Source: Thermohalobaculum sp965263335 (GTDB lineage Bacteria > Pseudomonadota > Alphaproteobacteria > Rhodobacterales > Rhodobacteraceae). Taken from it: a DNA stretch of 64,000 bases. The stretch covers positions 2,976,001 to 3,040,000 of the forward strand of contig CBDHHE010000001.1 in NCBI GenBank assembly GCA_965263335.1, given 5' to 3'. Within the stretch, counting starts at the first letter, position 1. The number at the start of each line of letters is the position of its first letter. Made by a program: the position numbers and the translations under genes. Under the pieces are notes generated by a model. That model was not told the origin of the DNA. It ran no database searches and saw only the letters and a list, made by a program, of their open reading frames with translations. Below are positions 53,936-62,910 of this stretch, in pieces.

Positions 53936-54355
53936 TCAGGACCCCTGCTCTTCGGGTCGCCCGGCGATATCGCGGGCGACCCGATCCTCGCCCAGCATTG
54001 CACGCGTTCGATCCATTCGGTCGAAGGTTTCGTCGACCACAAAGCGCAACTCGGGCGAGAACTTCAGCTTGACCGACCGGGTCACCGCCCGCCGCAGCTC
54101 TCCTTTCGAACGATTGAGCGCCGCCAGGACTTCCTCTGTGTTGGCACCGCCAAGCGGCAGAACGAAGACCGTGGCGACCTTCAGATCAGGTGATGTCCGG
54201 ACCTCGCCCACGGTGATCGACGTGTTGGCAAGCTCGGGTTGGTGCAAATCGCCACGGAGCAGGACATCGCTCAGGCTCCGGCGGATCAACTCACCGACGC
54301 GAAGCTGGCGTTGCGAGGGCTCGGACCCATGGGCATCGAATCCGCGTTTTCGCAT
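53936..54355 (-). CDS. rbfA: 30S ribosome-binding factor A
   Basis: Assembly factor for the 30S subunit, needed for 16S rRNA 5' processing. The 139-aa KH-like protein has RQLRVGELIRRSLSDVLLRG, ITVGEVRTSPDLKVATVFVL and FSPELRFVVDETFDRMDRTR. GAAAGGAA lies upstream of ATG 54355. Its stop codon immediately follows the nhaA stop. A perfect 11-bp inverted repeat lies in its last codons. Confidence 0.93.
   Translation of the reverse strand: MRKRGFDAHGSEPSQRQLRVGELIRRSLSDVLLRGDLHQPELANTSITVGEVRTSPDLKVATVFVLPLGGANTEEVLAALNRSKGELRRAVTRSVKLKFSPELRFVVDETFDRMDRTRAMLGEDRVARDIAGRPEEQGS
53953..53983. repeat. 11-bp perfect inverted repeat at the rbfA 3' end
   Basis: cgggtcgcccg and cgggcgacccg around a nine-base loop, inside the final codons of rbfA and 18 bases beyond the convergent nhaA stop. 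Could act as a terminator for nhaA, or protect the rbfA mRNA end. No T-run on either side. Confidence 0.55.
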
Positions 54356-54390
54356 GGAAGTTCCTTTCGCACGCCGCTGGGGCCAGACGC

Positions 54391-54981
54391 TCAATCGGCC
54401 AGAGGCACCAGGTAGAGCGCACCCGGCAGTCCGACCACCCAGCGCGACCGGTCCAGCGGGCCGTGAACCCGGGCCTTGGCCAGGAGCGCCTCGCGCCAGT
54501 CCGGGTCATCCTGGTCCTCGATCGCCTCGACATAGTAGGTGCCCGCCGGGGCGCTTATGAACCTGCCACCGGATTTCAGCCGCAAGACGTAGGTCGGCGC
54601 GCTCGATCCCGCATCGGATTCAGGGTTGAGACGTTCACCCCGCATCACCGTCACGGTGCCCAGAGCGGGAGGCTCGAAGGACACCGGACTCTCGAACTGG
54701 ATGTGATCACAGACCGTGTCCACACCCAGCGTTTTGCTCGGGATATCCGTCGACCAGTCACCGTTTCGCAAACTGGCGGGCGGAGGAGTGCCGCGGCTGT
54801 CTCGCGAGACAACAAGCATCGTGATTTCCGGGACTTCCGTCACCTTCCCGGATGCGTCCCAAAGACCGCCCGGCAGATCGCTGAGGTTGCAGCCATCCGC
54901 ATGCGCATGCTCGTCGCCCGCGGCCATCCACACCGACGCCGCGAGAAGTAGGGCGCTGCTGCGACGAAAACCCCGGCTCAA
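54391..54981 (-). CDS. Secreted hypothetical protein inserted between infB and rbfA
   Basis: A 196-aa precursor with a signal peptide (FRRSSALLLAASVWMAAGDE, ending about AHA-DG at residue 28). The mature part has Cys at about 31 and 91, and repeated beta-type segments (APTYVLRLKSGGRFISAPAG). Start is TTG 54981, overlapping the infB stop (TTGA); an ATG at 54927 would remove the signal. No family recognised. Placing an exported protein inside the translation-factor operon is unusual. Confidence 0.6.
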   Translation of the reverse strand: MSRGFRRSSALLLAASVWMAAGDEHAHADGCNLSDLPGGLWDASGKVTEVPEITMLVVSRDSRGTPPPASLRNGDWSTDIPSKTLGVDTVCDHIQFESPVSFEPPALGTVTVMRGERLNPESDAGSSAPTYVLRLKSGGRFISAPAGTYYVEAIEDQDDPDWREALLAKARVHGPLDRSRWVVGLPGALYLVPLAD

Positions 54982-57710
54982 AGCGTGCGTTCGACCTCCT
55001 GACGCTCGAAAATTTCGATCACATCGCCCTCGCGGATGTCCTCGTAGTTCTCAAAGGCCATACCGCATTCCTGTCCGCCCCGCACCTCGGCGACCTCGTC
55101 CTTGAACCGCTTGAGCGTCTTCAACGTGCCCTCGTGGATCACAACGTTGTCGCGCAGGAGACGCACGCCGGCGGAGCGGCGCGCCAGCCCTTCGGTGACC
55201 TCGCAGCCCGCAACGTTCCCGATCCCTGTGATCCGGAACACCTGCTTGATGGCGGCATACCCGATGAAGGATTCCTTGATCTCGGCCGAGAGCAATCCCG
55301 ATGCGGCCTGCTTCACGTCATCCACCAGATCGTAGATGATCGAGTAGTAGCGCAGCTCGACGCCCTTCTGGTTCGCCGCTTCCCGCGCCGGAGCATTGGC
55401 ACGAACATTGAAGCCGATGATCGGCGCGTTCGAGGCATCGGCAAGCGTGACGTCCGACTCGGTGATCGCGCCCACGCCTGAATGCAGCACCCGCACGCGG
55501 ACTTCCTCGTTGCCAACTTTCTCGAGCGCCTGGACGATGGCCTCGGCCGATCCCTGCACGTCGGACTTGATCAGCACCGGCAGTTCCTTGACGTTCGCAT
55601 CCGCCTTGGTCTGAGCCAGGAGCTGATCCAGCGTTGCACGCGCACCCTGGGCTGCTTGCTTCTCACGAGCCGTGCGCTGTCGGTACTCCGAGATTTCGCG
55701 GGCCTTCGCTTCGTCCTCGACGACGTTGAGCACGTCGCCCGCTTCGGGAGTGCCGTTGAGGCCAAGCACCTCGACGGGCTGTGACGGTCCGGCCTCTGCC
55801 ACGCGCTCACCCTGGTCATCGACCAGCGCGCGGACCTTGCCCCACTGCTCGCCGACGACGAAGATGTCGCCGTTTCGCAATGTGCCGCGCTGCACCAGAA
55901 CGGTTGCCACGGGCCCGCGTCCGGTGTCGAGCTGCGCCTCGATGACAGCACCTTCCGCCGGGCGGTCCGGGTTGGCTTTAAGCTCGAGCAACTCGGATTG
56001 CAGAACGATGTTCTCCAACAAGGTGTCGAGCCCCTGCCCGCTGATGGCAGACACTTCGACGTCGAGCACGTCACCCGACATTTCCTCGACGATCACTTCG
56101 TGCTGCAGAAGCTGGGTCCGCACCTTGGTCGGGTCGGCGCCTTCGCGGTCGATCTTGTTGATCGCCACGATCATCGGCACCTCGGCGGCCTTGGCGTGAT
56201 GGATTGCCTCGATCGTCTGCGGCATCACACTGTCATCTGCGGCGACGACGAGGATCACGATGTCAGTGACCTGCGCACCACGCGCGCGCATCGACGTGAA
56301 CGCTGCGTGACCCGGCGTGTCGAGGAAGGTGATCTTCGAGCCGCCTTCGGTCGTGATCTGGTAGGCGCCGATGTGCTGTGTGATCCCGCCGGCCTCGCCT
56401 GCGACCACATTGGTCTTGCGCAATGCATCGAGCAGCGAGGTCTTGCCGTGATCGACATGGCCCATGATGGTCACCACCGGCGCTCTCGGCAGCAGCTTTT
56501 CGTCGCTGTCCTCGACTTGGACGATTGCGTCCTCGACGTCCGCTGCCGAAACACGGCGCACCCGGTGACCGAACTCCTCGACCAGCAGCTCGGCTGTATC
56601 CTGATCGACGGTCTGGTTCTGGGTCGCCATAACGCCGTTCTTCATCAACGACTTGATGACGTCCGCAACCCGCTCGGCCATCCGGTTGGCGAGCTCCTGC
56701 ACCGTGATCGCCTCGGGGACCACAACGTCGCGCACGACCTTTTCGCGTTCGACCGGCCCGCCCATCATCTTGCGCTTCTCGCGCTCCTGGCGCCGGCGCA
56801 TCGCAGCGAGCGAACGCTGCCGCCCGCCATCGCCGTCGTTCAGCGCCTGACTGATGGTGAGCTTGCCCGAACGCCGGCGATCATCACCGCCGCGCCCACG
56901 GGAAGGTCCAGGCTTGCGCGCCCCCGGCGCACCTTTGCCGCGATCATCCTCCGTCGCGGGGGCATCGGGCCGGCGTCGCGCGGTCTGGGTCGCTGGTATG
57001 GCGTCCGCCTCGGCTGGCGCATTTGCGGCGCGGGCGTTGCTTGCTTCCGCAGGTGCTGGTTCCTCAGACTTCTTCTTCGCCTCCTCGGCCGCCTTGGCCT
57101 CGGCGGCTTCCTTCGCCTTCCTCGCCTCTTCGGCTTCACGCCGCGCGGCTTCTTCCGCCTCGGCCTTGGCACGCTCGGCTTCCTCGGCGGCGCGGCGCTT
57201 GGCTTCCTCGGCGCGTCGAGCCTCATCGGCGGCTTCACGCCGTTTGCGGACTTCTTCGTCCTTCTGGTGCTGCTTCAGCGCTTCGAGGCGGCGCGCGTAC
57301 TCTTCGTCCGAGAGCGACTTGAGCATGTTTGGCCGGCCCGACCGATCTCGCGACTGTTGCCCGCGCGGTTTTCCCTGAGGGCGCGATCCCGTGTTCGATT
57401 GCGGCTTCGGCTCTTTGCGCGGCGGTTCTTTGCGCGGCGCTTCGCTGCGGGTGGCCTCGGCAGGTGGCGGGGTCTCCTCGGCGGGCGGCGCTGCTTTCGC
57501 GGGCGCTCCCTTGGCCGCCGCGACGGCAGCCGCTGCCGCAGCCGCTGCGCCACCGCCGCTGGTCGTCAGCACCCGCTTACGCTTCTTCTCGACAACGACA
57601 GCCTTCGAACGGCCATGGCTGAAACTCTGCCGCACGGAGCCGCCGCGCGGACCCGCTCCGCCGCGTCCGCGCCCACCAACCTTGCTGTCGCCGCTATTCG
57701 TATCGCTCAT
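54978..57710 (-). CDS. infB: Translation initiation factor IF-2
   Basis: GTPase that delivers initiator tRNA to the ribosome. The 910-aa product has a long N-terminal region with Ala/Gly/Pro-rich runs and an Ala/Glu/Arg/Lys coiled coil (about residues 130–220), an IF2_N domain, the G-domain motifs GHVDHGKTSLLDAL, DTPGHAAFTSMRARG and IVAINKIDREGADP, and C-terminal beta-barrel domains. ATG 57710 overlaps the ylxR stop (TGATG). Follows nusA and ylxR in the standard order. Confidence 0.96.
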   Translation of the reverse strand: MSDTNSGDSKVGGRGRGGAGPRGGSVRQSFSHGRSKAVVVEKKRKRVLTTSGGGAAAAAAAAVAAAKGAPAKAAPPAEETPPPAEATRSEAPRKEPPRKEPKPQSNTGSRPQGKPRGQQSRDRSGRPNMLKSLSDEEYARRLEALKQHQKDEEVRKRREAADEARRAEEAKRRAAEEAERAKAEAEEAARREAEEARKAKEAAEAKAAEEAKKKSEEPAPAEASNARAANAPAEADAIPATQTARRRPDAPATEDDRGKGAPGARKPGPSRGRGGDDRRRSGKLTISQALNDGDGGRQRSLAAMRRRQEREKRKMMGGPVEREKVVRDVVVPEAITVQELANRMAERVADVIKSLMKNGVMATQNQTVDQDTAELLVEEFGHRVRRVSAADVEDAIVQVEDSDEKLLPRAPVVTIMGHVDHGKTSLLDALRKTNVVAGEAGGITQHIGAYQITTEGGSKITFLDTPGHAAFTSMRARGAQVTDIVILVVAADDSVMPQTIEAIHHAKAAEVPMIVAINKIDREGADPTKVRTQLLQHEVIVEEMSGDVLDVEVSAISGQGLDTLLENIVLQSELLELKANPDRPAEGAVIEAQLDTGRGPVATVLVQRGTLRNGDIFVVGEQWGKVRALVDDQGERVAEAGPSQPVEVLGLNGTPEAGDVLNVVEDEAKAREISEYRQRTAREKQAAQGARATLDQLLAQTKADANVKELPVLIKSDVQGSAEAIVQALEKVGNEEVRVRVLHSGVGAITESDVTLADASNAPIIGFNVRANAPAREAANQKGVELRYYSIIYDLVDDVKQAASGLLSAEIKESFIGYAAIKQVFRITGIGNVAGCEVTEGLARRSAGVRLLRDNVVIHEGTLKTLKRFKDEVAEVRGGQECGMAFENYEDIREGDVIEIFERQEVERTL

Positions 57711-58423
57711 CAATCACCCTGTCCTGAAGAGCGGCTGTCCCGCTCTCCCATGTCGTCACCGTCGGATTGCCGGGACGCCGCCCCCGGCCTGCTGTCTAAT
57801 GGCTCACCGCATCCACCCCATCGCCTGAACCCGGACAAGCGCTCCGAATCACGAAGGGCCCGCTGAGCGAAACCGCCGGCATCGAGCGCGGCATGTATGG
57901 CAAACTCGCGCCCAAAAGCCAAACCCAATTCAGCCGATGTCAGCAGCGCAATCCGCTGAACGGCCCCATTGCCGGCGGCTGCGGCGAGCGCTGCCATCTT
58001 GGTGGTGCCATCCGGCGCGCCATCGCTGGCCTGAAAGAGCACCGCGGCGTTGCCCGCAACCAGGCGAGCGCGCACCTTTTCGGCCCCCGCCACGGCCTGC
58101 CCCGCACGGCGCGCCAGGGAAACCAGGTCCACCAAGCGTTGCGCCAGGAGACGCTCGAGCATGTCAGGCAGGTCGGCCGCGACCTCGACCGGCTGACGGA
58201 AGGCCCGGCTGAACAGACGTTTCCTGACCGCTTTCTCTGCCAAAGCACGATCGGCGGTGAGCCAGGCCCCACGGCCGGAGAGACGCTCGGCGAGATCCGG
58301 CACGGCCACACCGTCGGGCGACAGCACAAACCGGATCAGCGGCGCGACCGGACCGCTTTCGCCGGTGGCGACGCAACGCCGCTCCGGTCCGTCGCGGTCC
58401 TTGCGCCGTCCTCCCCGGGTCAT
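57710..58423 (-). CDS. YlxR (DUF448)/L7Ae-like RNA-binding protein
   Basis: A 237-aa protein fused from an N-terminal YlxR domain (DGPERRCVATGESGPVAPLI, with ERRC and GRGAWL motifs) and a C-terminal L7Ae/L30e-like part (DLVSLARRAGQAVAGAEKVR). In alphaproteobacteria this gene regularly lies between nusA and infB and probably binds RNA. Start chosen at ATG 58423 (MTRGGRRKDRDGPERR); a TTG at 58459 overlaps the nusA stop and is the alternative. Confidence 0.88.
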   Translation of the reverse strand: MTRGGRRKDRDGPERRCVATGESGPVAPLIRFVLSPDGVAVPDLAERLSGRGAWLTADRALAEKAVRKRLFSRAFRQPVEVAADLPDMLERLLAQRLVDLVSLARRAGQAVAGAEKVRARLVAGNAAVLFQASDGAPDGTTKMAALAAAAGNGAVQRIALLTSAELGLAFGREFAIHAALDAGGFAQRALRDSERLSGFRRWGGCGEPLDSRPGAASRQSDGDDMGERDSRSSGQGD

Positions 58424-58455
58424 GGGATCATCGCCGTCAATGCTTAGAGCCGTGC

Positions 58456-60060
58456 TCAAACCTGCTCCGTCTCCTCCGATTCTTCATCCGTCTCGGGATC
58501 CTCGGTGACAATGTCGGCCGGATCGACAAGCCCGAGCACGATCCGTGCCTTCATCACCAGGAACTGCGCTTCTTCGAGGCTCACATCGAAGGGTTCGAGA
58601 ACACCGTCGTCCTTCTCCCGCTTGCCATCGACGACCGTGTAGCCGCCTGCCAGCTCCCAATCCGCGCAGCGCGCGAACTCGGCGAGATCAAGAACCCCAT
58701 CCTTTGCAAGTGCCAGCACCATCTGGGGCGTCAGACCCTCGAATTCAATCAGATCTTCCTGCGTGCCGAGGCCGCGTGCCTCCTCGAGTGTTTTCTGGTT
58801 CAGCTCCTCGAGGCACTCGCGGGCGCGCGCCTGCAGCTCTTCGGCTGTCGACTCGTCGAAGCCGTCGATCGCGAGTAACTCTTCGAGTTCGACAAAGGCG
58901 ACCTCTTCAAGCGACGTGAAGCCTTCCGAAACCAGAAGCTGTGCGACCATCTCGTCGACGTTCATCTGCTCCATGAACATGGAGGTGCGTTCGCGGAACT
59001 CCTGCTGACGGCGCTCGGACTCCTCGGCCTCGGTCATGATGTCGATGTCCCAGCCGGTGAGCTGCGAGGCAAGCCGCACGTTCTGACCGCGCCGCCCGAT
59101 TGCCTGCGAGAGCTGCTCGTCGGGGACCACGACCTCGATGCGCTGCGCGTCCTCATCCATGACCACCTTGGTGACCTCGGCGGGCTGCAGCGCGTTGACG
59201 ATGAACGTCGCCGCATCGTCGTTCCAGGGAATGATGTCGATCTTCTCGCCCTGCAGCTCGCTCACCACCGCCTGGACACGGCTGCCGCGCATGCCGACAC
59301 ACGCACCGACCGGATCAATCGAATTGTCGTAGGAGATCACGCCGATTTTCGCCCGGCTTCCCGGGTCGCGCGCAACCGCCTTGATCTCGATGATGCCGTC
59401 ATAGATTTCAGGCACCTCCTGCGAGAACAGCTTGGCCATGAACTCCGGCGCCGTGCGGCTGAGGAAGATCTGCGGGCCGCGCGTCTCGGAGCGCACGTCG
59501 CGGATGTAGGCGCGCGCCCGGTCGCCCACCCGGAAGGCCTCACGCGGAACAAGCTGGTCACGCCGGATGATCGCCTCGGCCCGGCCGAGATCGACGATGA
59601 CGTTGCCATACTCGACGCGCTTTACGAGACCGTTGATGATCTCGCCGACCCGGTCCTTGAATTCCTCGTACTGGCGTTCGCGCTCCGCCTCACGCACTTT
59701 CTGCACGATCACCTGCTTCGCGGTCTGGGCGGCAATCCGGCCGAAATCCATGGCAGGGAGCGGATCGGTGATGAAGTCACCAATCTTCGCTTCGGGGTTC
59801 TTCAGACGTGCCTCCTCGATCGAGATCTCCGTGAAGTGGTTCTCGACCTCTTCGACGATCTCCATCGCGCGGCTCATGGCAATCTCGCCGGACTGGCGGT
59901 CGATGAAAGCCCGAATGTCGTACTCGGCACCATAGCGTGAACGCGCAGCCTTACCGAGGCTGTCTTCCATAGCCTCGATCACCAGATCGCGTTCGATCAG
60001 CTTTTCACGGGCCACCGCATCTGCGATCTGCAGCAGCTCAAGCCTGTTCGCACTGACCAT
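58456..60060 (-). CDS. nusA: Transcription termination/antitermination protein NusA
   Basis: RNA-polymerase-associated factor for pausing, termination and antitermination. The 534-aa product begins MVSANRLELLQIADAVAREK; an S1 domain at about 135–200 (GNVIVDLGRAEAIIRRDQLV), KH1/KH2 with DPVGACVGMRGSRVQAVVSE and SQAIGRRGQNVRLASQLTGW, and two C-terminal helix-hairpin-helix/acidic repeats (ATEELQARA-like). ATG 60060, one base after the rimP stop. Confidence 0.96.
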   Translation of the reverse strand: MVSANRLELLQIADAVAREKLIERDLVIEAMEDSLGKAARSRYGAEYDIRAFIDRQSGEIAMSRAMEIVEEVENHFTEISIEEARLKNPEAKIGDFITDPLPAMDFGRIAAQTAKQVIVQKVREAERERQYEEFKDRVGEIINGLVKRVEYGNVIVDLGRAEAIIRRDQLVPREAFRVGDRARAYIRDVRSETRGPQIFLSRTAPEFMAKLFSQEVPEIYDGIIEIKAVARDPGSRAKIGVISYDNSIDPVGACVGMRGSRVQAVVSELQGEKIDIIPWNDDAATFIVNALQPAEVTKVVMDEDAQRIEVVVPDEQLSQAIGRRGQNVRLASQLTGWDIDIMTEAEESERRQQEFRERTSMFMEQMNVDEMVAQLLVSEGFTSLEEVAFVELEELLAIDGFDESTAEELQARARECLEELNQKTLEEARGLGTQEDLIEFEGLTPQMVLALAKDGVLDLAEFARCADWELAGGYTVVDGKREKDDGVLEPFDVSLEEAQFLVMKARIVLGLVDPADIVTEDPETDEESEETEQV

Positions 60061-60061
60061 C

Positions 60062-60652
60062 TCAGGCGTCCTCTCGCATATCGGATCCATCCTCTGTTGT
60101 ATCGTTCTCTGTCTTGATCTCGTCGTAGTCGTCGGCGTTGAACGCCTTCTTTGAACGGCGCAGGCTCTCGGTGACCAGTTCGTCGGTCAACACCAGCTTG
60201 GCATCTGCCAGCCAGTCGAATTCGAGCCCGATCGTGCCCTCGTCGATCTCGATCAGCACATCGGTGTCGTCGATGCCCGCCAAAATCCCGCGAAAGCGTT
60301 TGCGGCCTTCGATCATCTCGGACGTTTCGAGCTTGGCCTCGTATCCCTCCCAGCGTTTGAAGTCGCCGAGACGTGTCAGAGGGCGGTCGATCCCGGGGGA
60401 CGACACTTCGAGCGTGTACTCACGATCGATCGGATCCTCGACGTCCAGCACCGCCGAAAGCGCCCGGCTGAGCCGTGCGCAATCTTCCACCTCCATCGTG
60501 CCGTCCGATGTTTCGGCCATGATCTGCAAGGTGGCCCGCTTGCCGCCCATCAGCCGAAGGCGGACGAGTTCGTACCCCATGCCCTCGATGGTCGGCTGAA
60601 CGATCGCCGCCAGGCGCTGATCAATCGGTGCTTTCGCGATCATGTCCGTCAT
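60062..60652 (-). CDS. rimP: Ribosome maturation factor RimP
   Basis: 30S assembly factor, 196 aa. Signature segments are GYELVRLRLMGGKRATLQIM, DCARLSRALSAVLDVEDPID and LEVSSPGIDRPLTRLGDFKR. ATG 60652 (MTDMIAKAP) with GGGGAGG twelve bases upstream is preferred to a TTG at 60679. First gene of rimP–nusA–ylxR–infB–orf–rbfA. Confidence 0.95.
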   Translation of the reverse strand: MTDMIAKAPIDQRLAAIVQPTIEGMGYELVRLRLMGGKRATLQIMAETSDGTMEVEDCARLSRALSAVLDVEDPIDREYTLEVSSPGIDRPLTRLGDFKRWEGYEAKLETSEMIEGRKRFRGILAGIDDTDVLIEIDEGTIGLEFDWLADAKLVLTDELVTESLRRSKKAFNADDYDEIKTENDTTEDGSDMREDA

Positions 60653-60677
60653 TGCGGACACGTCCTCCCCATCAAGC

Positions 60678-60700
60678 AAAAAAGCGGGCCCACGGCCCGC
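60678..60700 (-). terminator. Rho-independent terminator just upstream of rimP
   Basis: On the minus strand, gcgggcc-gtg-ggcccgc followed by six T. It lies 118 bases after the thiamine-diphosphate beta-subunit gene and 25 bases before the rimP ATG. It can end the upstream operon, or act as an attenuator of the rimP leader if a promoter lies within 60701–60817. Confidence 0.8.
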
Positions 60701-60817
60701 CTCGCTTTACCCGGTGGGGTCCCGCTGGTGCCAGCGAGGCCGCCGCGATGTTGACCGGCATATACGCCGCTTCACCCGGGTTGGCAAGGGGGCGGCTGAA
60801 TTGACCTCAGTCTCCGT

Positions 60818-61393
60818 TCACTCGGTCAGAGCGGCGTCGCGGAACCGTCGCGCTATGGCCGCGCCGTCCTTCTCCGGCAGCAGAAGCGGGTCCTCGGACA
60901 GCGCGATCTTGGCCACCGCGAGCGCCGGACCCGGAGCTCGGTACATCATCTCGGCCAGATCCGGCACTTGCGCCATTTCGGTCACGAGCATCGTCCGCTC
61001 GATCCCCGAGCCTTGAGCTATACGGCACAGATCGGTGCGCGCCGCACTCAACCCGGGCTGGCGGCCCGTCTCGCCGAAGTGCTCATTGTCGAGCACGAGT
61101 ATTGCCAGATTTGCCGGCGCCTCGGCGCCCACCACCGAGAGGCTTCCGAGCCCCATCATCATCTCGCCGTCACCGGTCAGCGCGAGAACGCGCCGCTCAG
61201 GCCGCGCCAACGCCACGCCGAGCGCGGTCGGGATCGCAAGTCCCATCCCGCCCCAGGAGTAGAGGTAGTCTCCCGAGTCTCCGGCAGCGAAGCAGTCCCA
61301 GGTCGGCGAACCAAGACCCGGCACCACCAGCGCGCCATCGCGCTCCGCCAGAACCGCCGCCACAAACGCGCGCCTCTGCAGAAGATTGCTCAT
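60818..61393 (-). CDS. Thiamine-diphosphate decarboxylase, C-terminal (beta) subunit, ComE-like
   Basis: A 191-aa subunit carrying the cofactor-binding motif VLALTGDGEMMMGLGSLSVV followed by NLAILVLDNEHFGETGRQPG, and the early YLYSWGGMGLAIPTALGVAL. Together with the preceding gene it makes a split enzyme of the sulfopyruvate/phosphonopyruvate decarboxylase family; the two chains equal one normal protein. The two genes overlap by four bases. Substrate is not shown. Confidence 0.8.
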   Translation of the reverse strand: MSNLLQRRAFVAAVLAERDGALVVPGLGSPTWDCFAAGDSGDYLYSWGGMGLAIPTALGVALARPERRVLALTGDGEMMMGLGSLSVVGAEAPANLAILVLDNEHFGETGRQPGLSAARTDLCRIAQGSGIERTMLVTEMAQVPDLAEMMYRAPGPALAVAKIALSEDPLLLPEKDGAAIARRFRDAALTE

Positions 61394-61908
61394 CGCCCGA
61401 ACCCCTTTGCGCCGATCACCCGCTGGCCGACAAGCACGGCCGCTGAAAACCCGCCGAAGAAGGCGAGATCAGCCGCAGCCTCGAAGGTTTCGGCGACCTT
61501 GTCCGGCTCATCGACGGGAAAGCATTTGACGTCCATGGAGCTGAGGACCGTCTCGGTGGCCTGGCCCATCGGCACTTGCCAGGGATTGAACTCGCCCCAC
61601 TGCCCGCGCATCGTAACAAGCATCAGACAGGGTGCGCGCATCGCCAAAGGCAAGCCGAGCGCGTTGATGCAATTGCCAACCCCGGATGACTGCATCGCGA
61701 TCATGCCGCGTTTTCCGCCGAGCCACAGACCGGTCGTGATGCCGATGCCCTCTTCTTCGGTGGTCAGGGTGATCACGTGGGTGTCCGGATGCTCTCGCGC
61801 CTGGACCAACAAGGCTGAAAGCCCGCCATCCGGCACGGTGACGATCGTCGAGATTTCGCGTGCCCGCATTGCATCGAAAACGCCCTGCGACCAGTTTTGC
61901 TCTGTCAT
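61390..61908 (-). CDS. Thiamine-diphosphate decarboxylase, N-terminal (alpha) subunit, ComD-like
   Basis: A 172-aa subunit corresponding to the N-terminal PYR domain of sulfopyruvate/phosphonopyruvate decarboxylases: STIVTVPDGGLSALLVQA, the catalytic Glu region TLTTEEEGIGITTGLWLGGK, and MQSSGVGNCINALGLPLAMR. Its stop overlaps the beta-subunit start. Upstream spacing to the lipoprotein gene is 30 bases, so it might belong to one transcript. Confidence 0.8.
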   Translation of the reverse strand: MTEQNWSQGVFDAMRAREISTIVTVPDGGLSALLVQAREHPDTHVITLTTEEEGIGITTGLWLGGKRGMIAMQSSGVGNCINALGLPLAMRAPCLMLVTMRGQWGEFNPWQVPMGQATETVLSSMDVKCFPVDEPDKVAETFEAAADLAFFGGFSAAVLVGQRVIGAKGFGR

Positions 61909-61938
61909 GCCACTCCCCGGCTGGCTTCGGACGCGACG

Positions 61939-62910
61939 CTAGCCCGAGCCCGGGGAGGCAGCAAGCGCTCGACCGGCCTCCGGACATCCGGAGGGTGATT
62001 GTTGCGCGAGCACCCAGTCGGCCACGTCCCGCCAGACGATGTCCGCTTGCAGATCGCGGAACACCAGATGCCAGCCGTCGTCGTACTCGATCACCGTTTG
62101 CGGTCCTTCGAGTTCCGAGAACACAGCCCGCACCGCGCGTGCCGGCACAATCTGGTCCTTTGCACCCAGCAGCATCAACGCCGGCAGATCGACGCTTGGC
62201 GCCGCGGATGCCGCACGATCCGTGATGCGCACCAGCCCCATGATCTCCCGCGCGGATGGCGGGCGGAGATAGAGGGGATCTCGTCCCAGCGCACGCAGCA
62301 TCTCGATGTTGTCGGATGCCTGAATGCGCACCACGCCACGCCCAGTCAGACGGCGCTCGGGCACCACCGCGGCAAACCCCCATGCGAGAAGACGGTGAAA
62401 GGGATTGAGGTGCTCGCCGCCCCAGATCGCCGGTGTCGCCAGCACGAGAGCGTCCGCGTCGAGCCCCGCGCCTGCTGCCGCGAGCGTGACGCCTGCGCCC
62501 ATCGAGTGACCGACCACAACAATCGGCAGGCATGGATGACGCTTGCGGACCTCGGCGGAGACAGAAACCAGATCCGAGACCAACCCATCCGCACCGGGCC
62601 AGAAGCCGCGTGACGGATTGCGCCCAAACCCGCGCTGATCGTAGGCGATCGTGGTGATCCCGCGCGTCATCCAGTGCGTTGCAGCGCGTGCGTAGGTGCT
62701 TTCAGCGTGGTCACCGTAGCCGTGGAGGGCAATGATGACCGCGCCTGGCCGCTCCGCAGCCCAGGTGCTGACCGCAAGTGTGCTGCCATCCGCCGCCGGA
62801 AGCGTGCCGCCCGATGCCGGCCCAGGCGCGCCCGGGGGCGGCAACGGCCCACCCGCTGCGCATCCTGAGAACGCCAGCAGGGCTGCGATCAGGAGCGGCC
62901 GAGCAGACAT
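61939..62910 (-). CDS. Alpha/beta-hydrolase lipoprotein (monoacylglycerol-lipase-like)
   Basis: A 323-aa lipoprotein precursor, lipobox FSGC (Cys17), followed by a Gly/Pro linker and an alpha/beta hydrolase. IALHGYGDHAESTYARAATH near the oxyanion region, nucleophile GHSMGAGVTLAAA, catalytic-Asp region LGAKDQIVPARAV and the later YDDGWHLVFRDL His fit the monoacylglycerol lipase/lysophospholipase group (Hydrolase_4). Overlaps the following glycosylase-like gene by 22 bases. Confidence 0.82.
   Translation of the reverse strand: MSARPLLIAALLAFSGCAAGGPLPPPGAPGPASGGTLPAADGSTLAVSTWAAERPGAVIIALHGYGDHAESTYARAATHWMTRGITTIAYDQRGFGRNPSRGFWPGADGLVSDLVSVSAEVRKRHPCLPIVVVGHSMGAGVTLAAAGAGLDADALVLATPAIWGGEHLNPFHRLLAWGFAAVVPERRLTGRGVVRIQASDNIEMLRALGRDPLYLRPPSAREIMGLVRITDRAASAAPSVDLPALMLLGAKDQIVPARAVRAVFSELEGPQTVIEYDDGWHLVFRDLQADIVWRDVADWVLAQQSPSGCPEAGRALAASPGSG

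Noticed and set aside
56840..57238. Minus-strand alternative frame rich in Arg/Pro in the infB N-terminal region
   Set aside because: Frame-shifted reading of the Ala/Glu/Lys coiled coil of IF-2; no start signal or domain.
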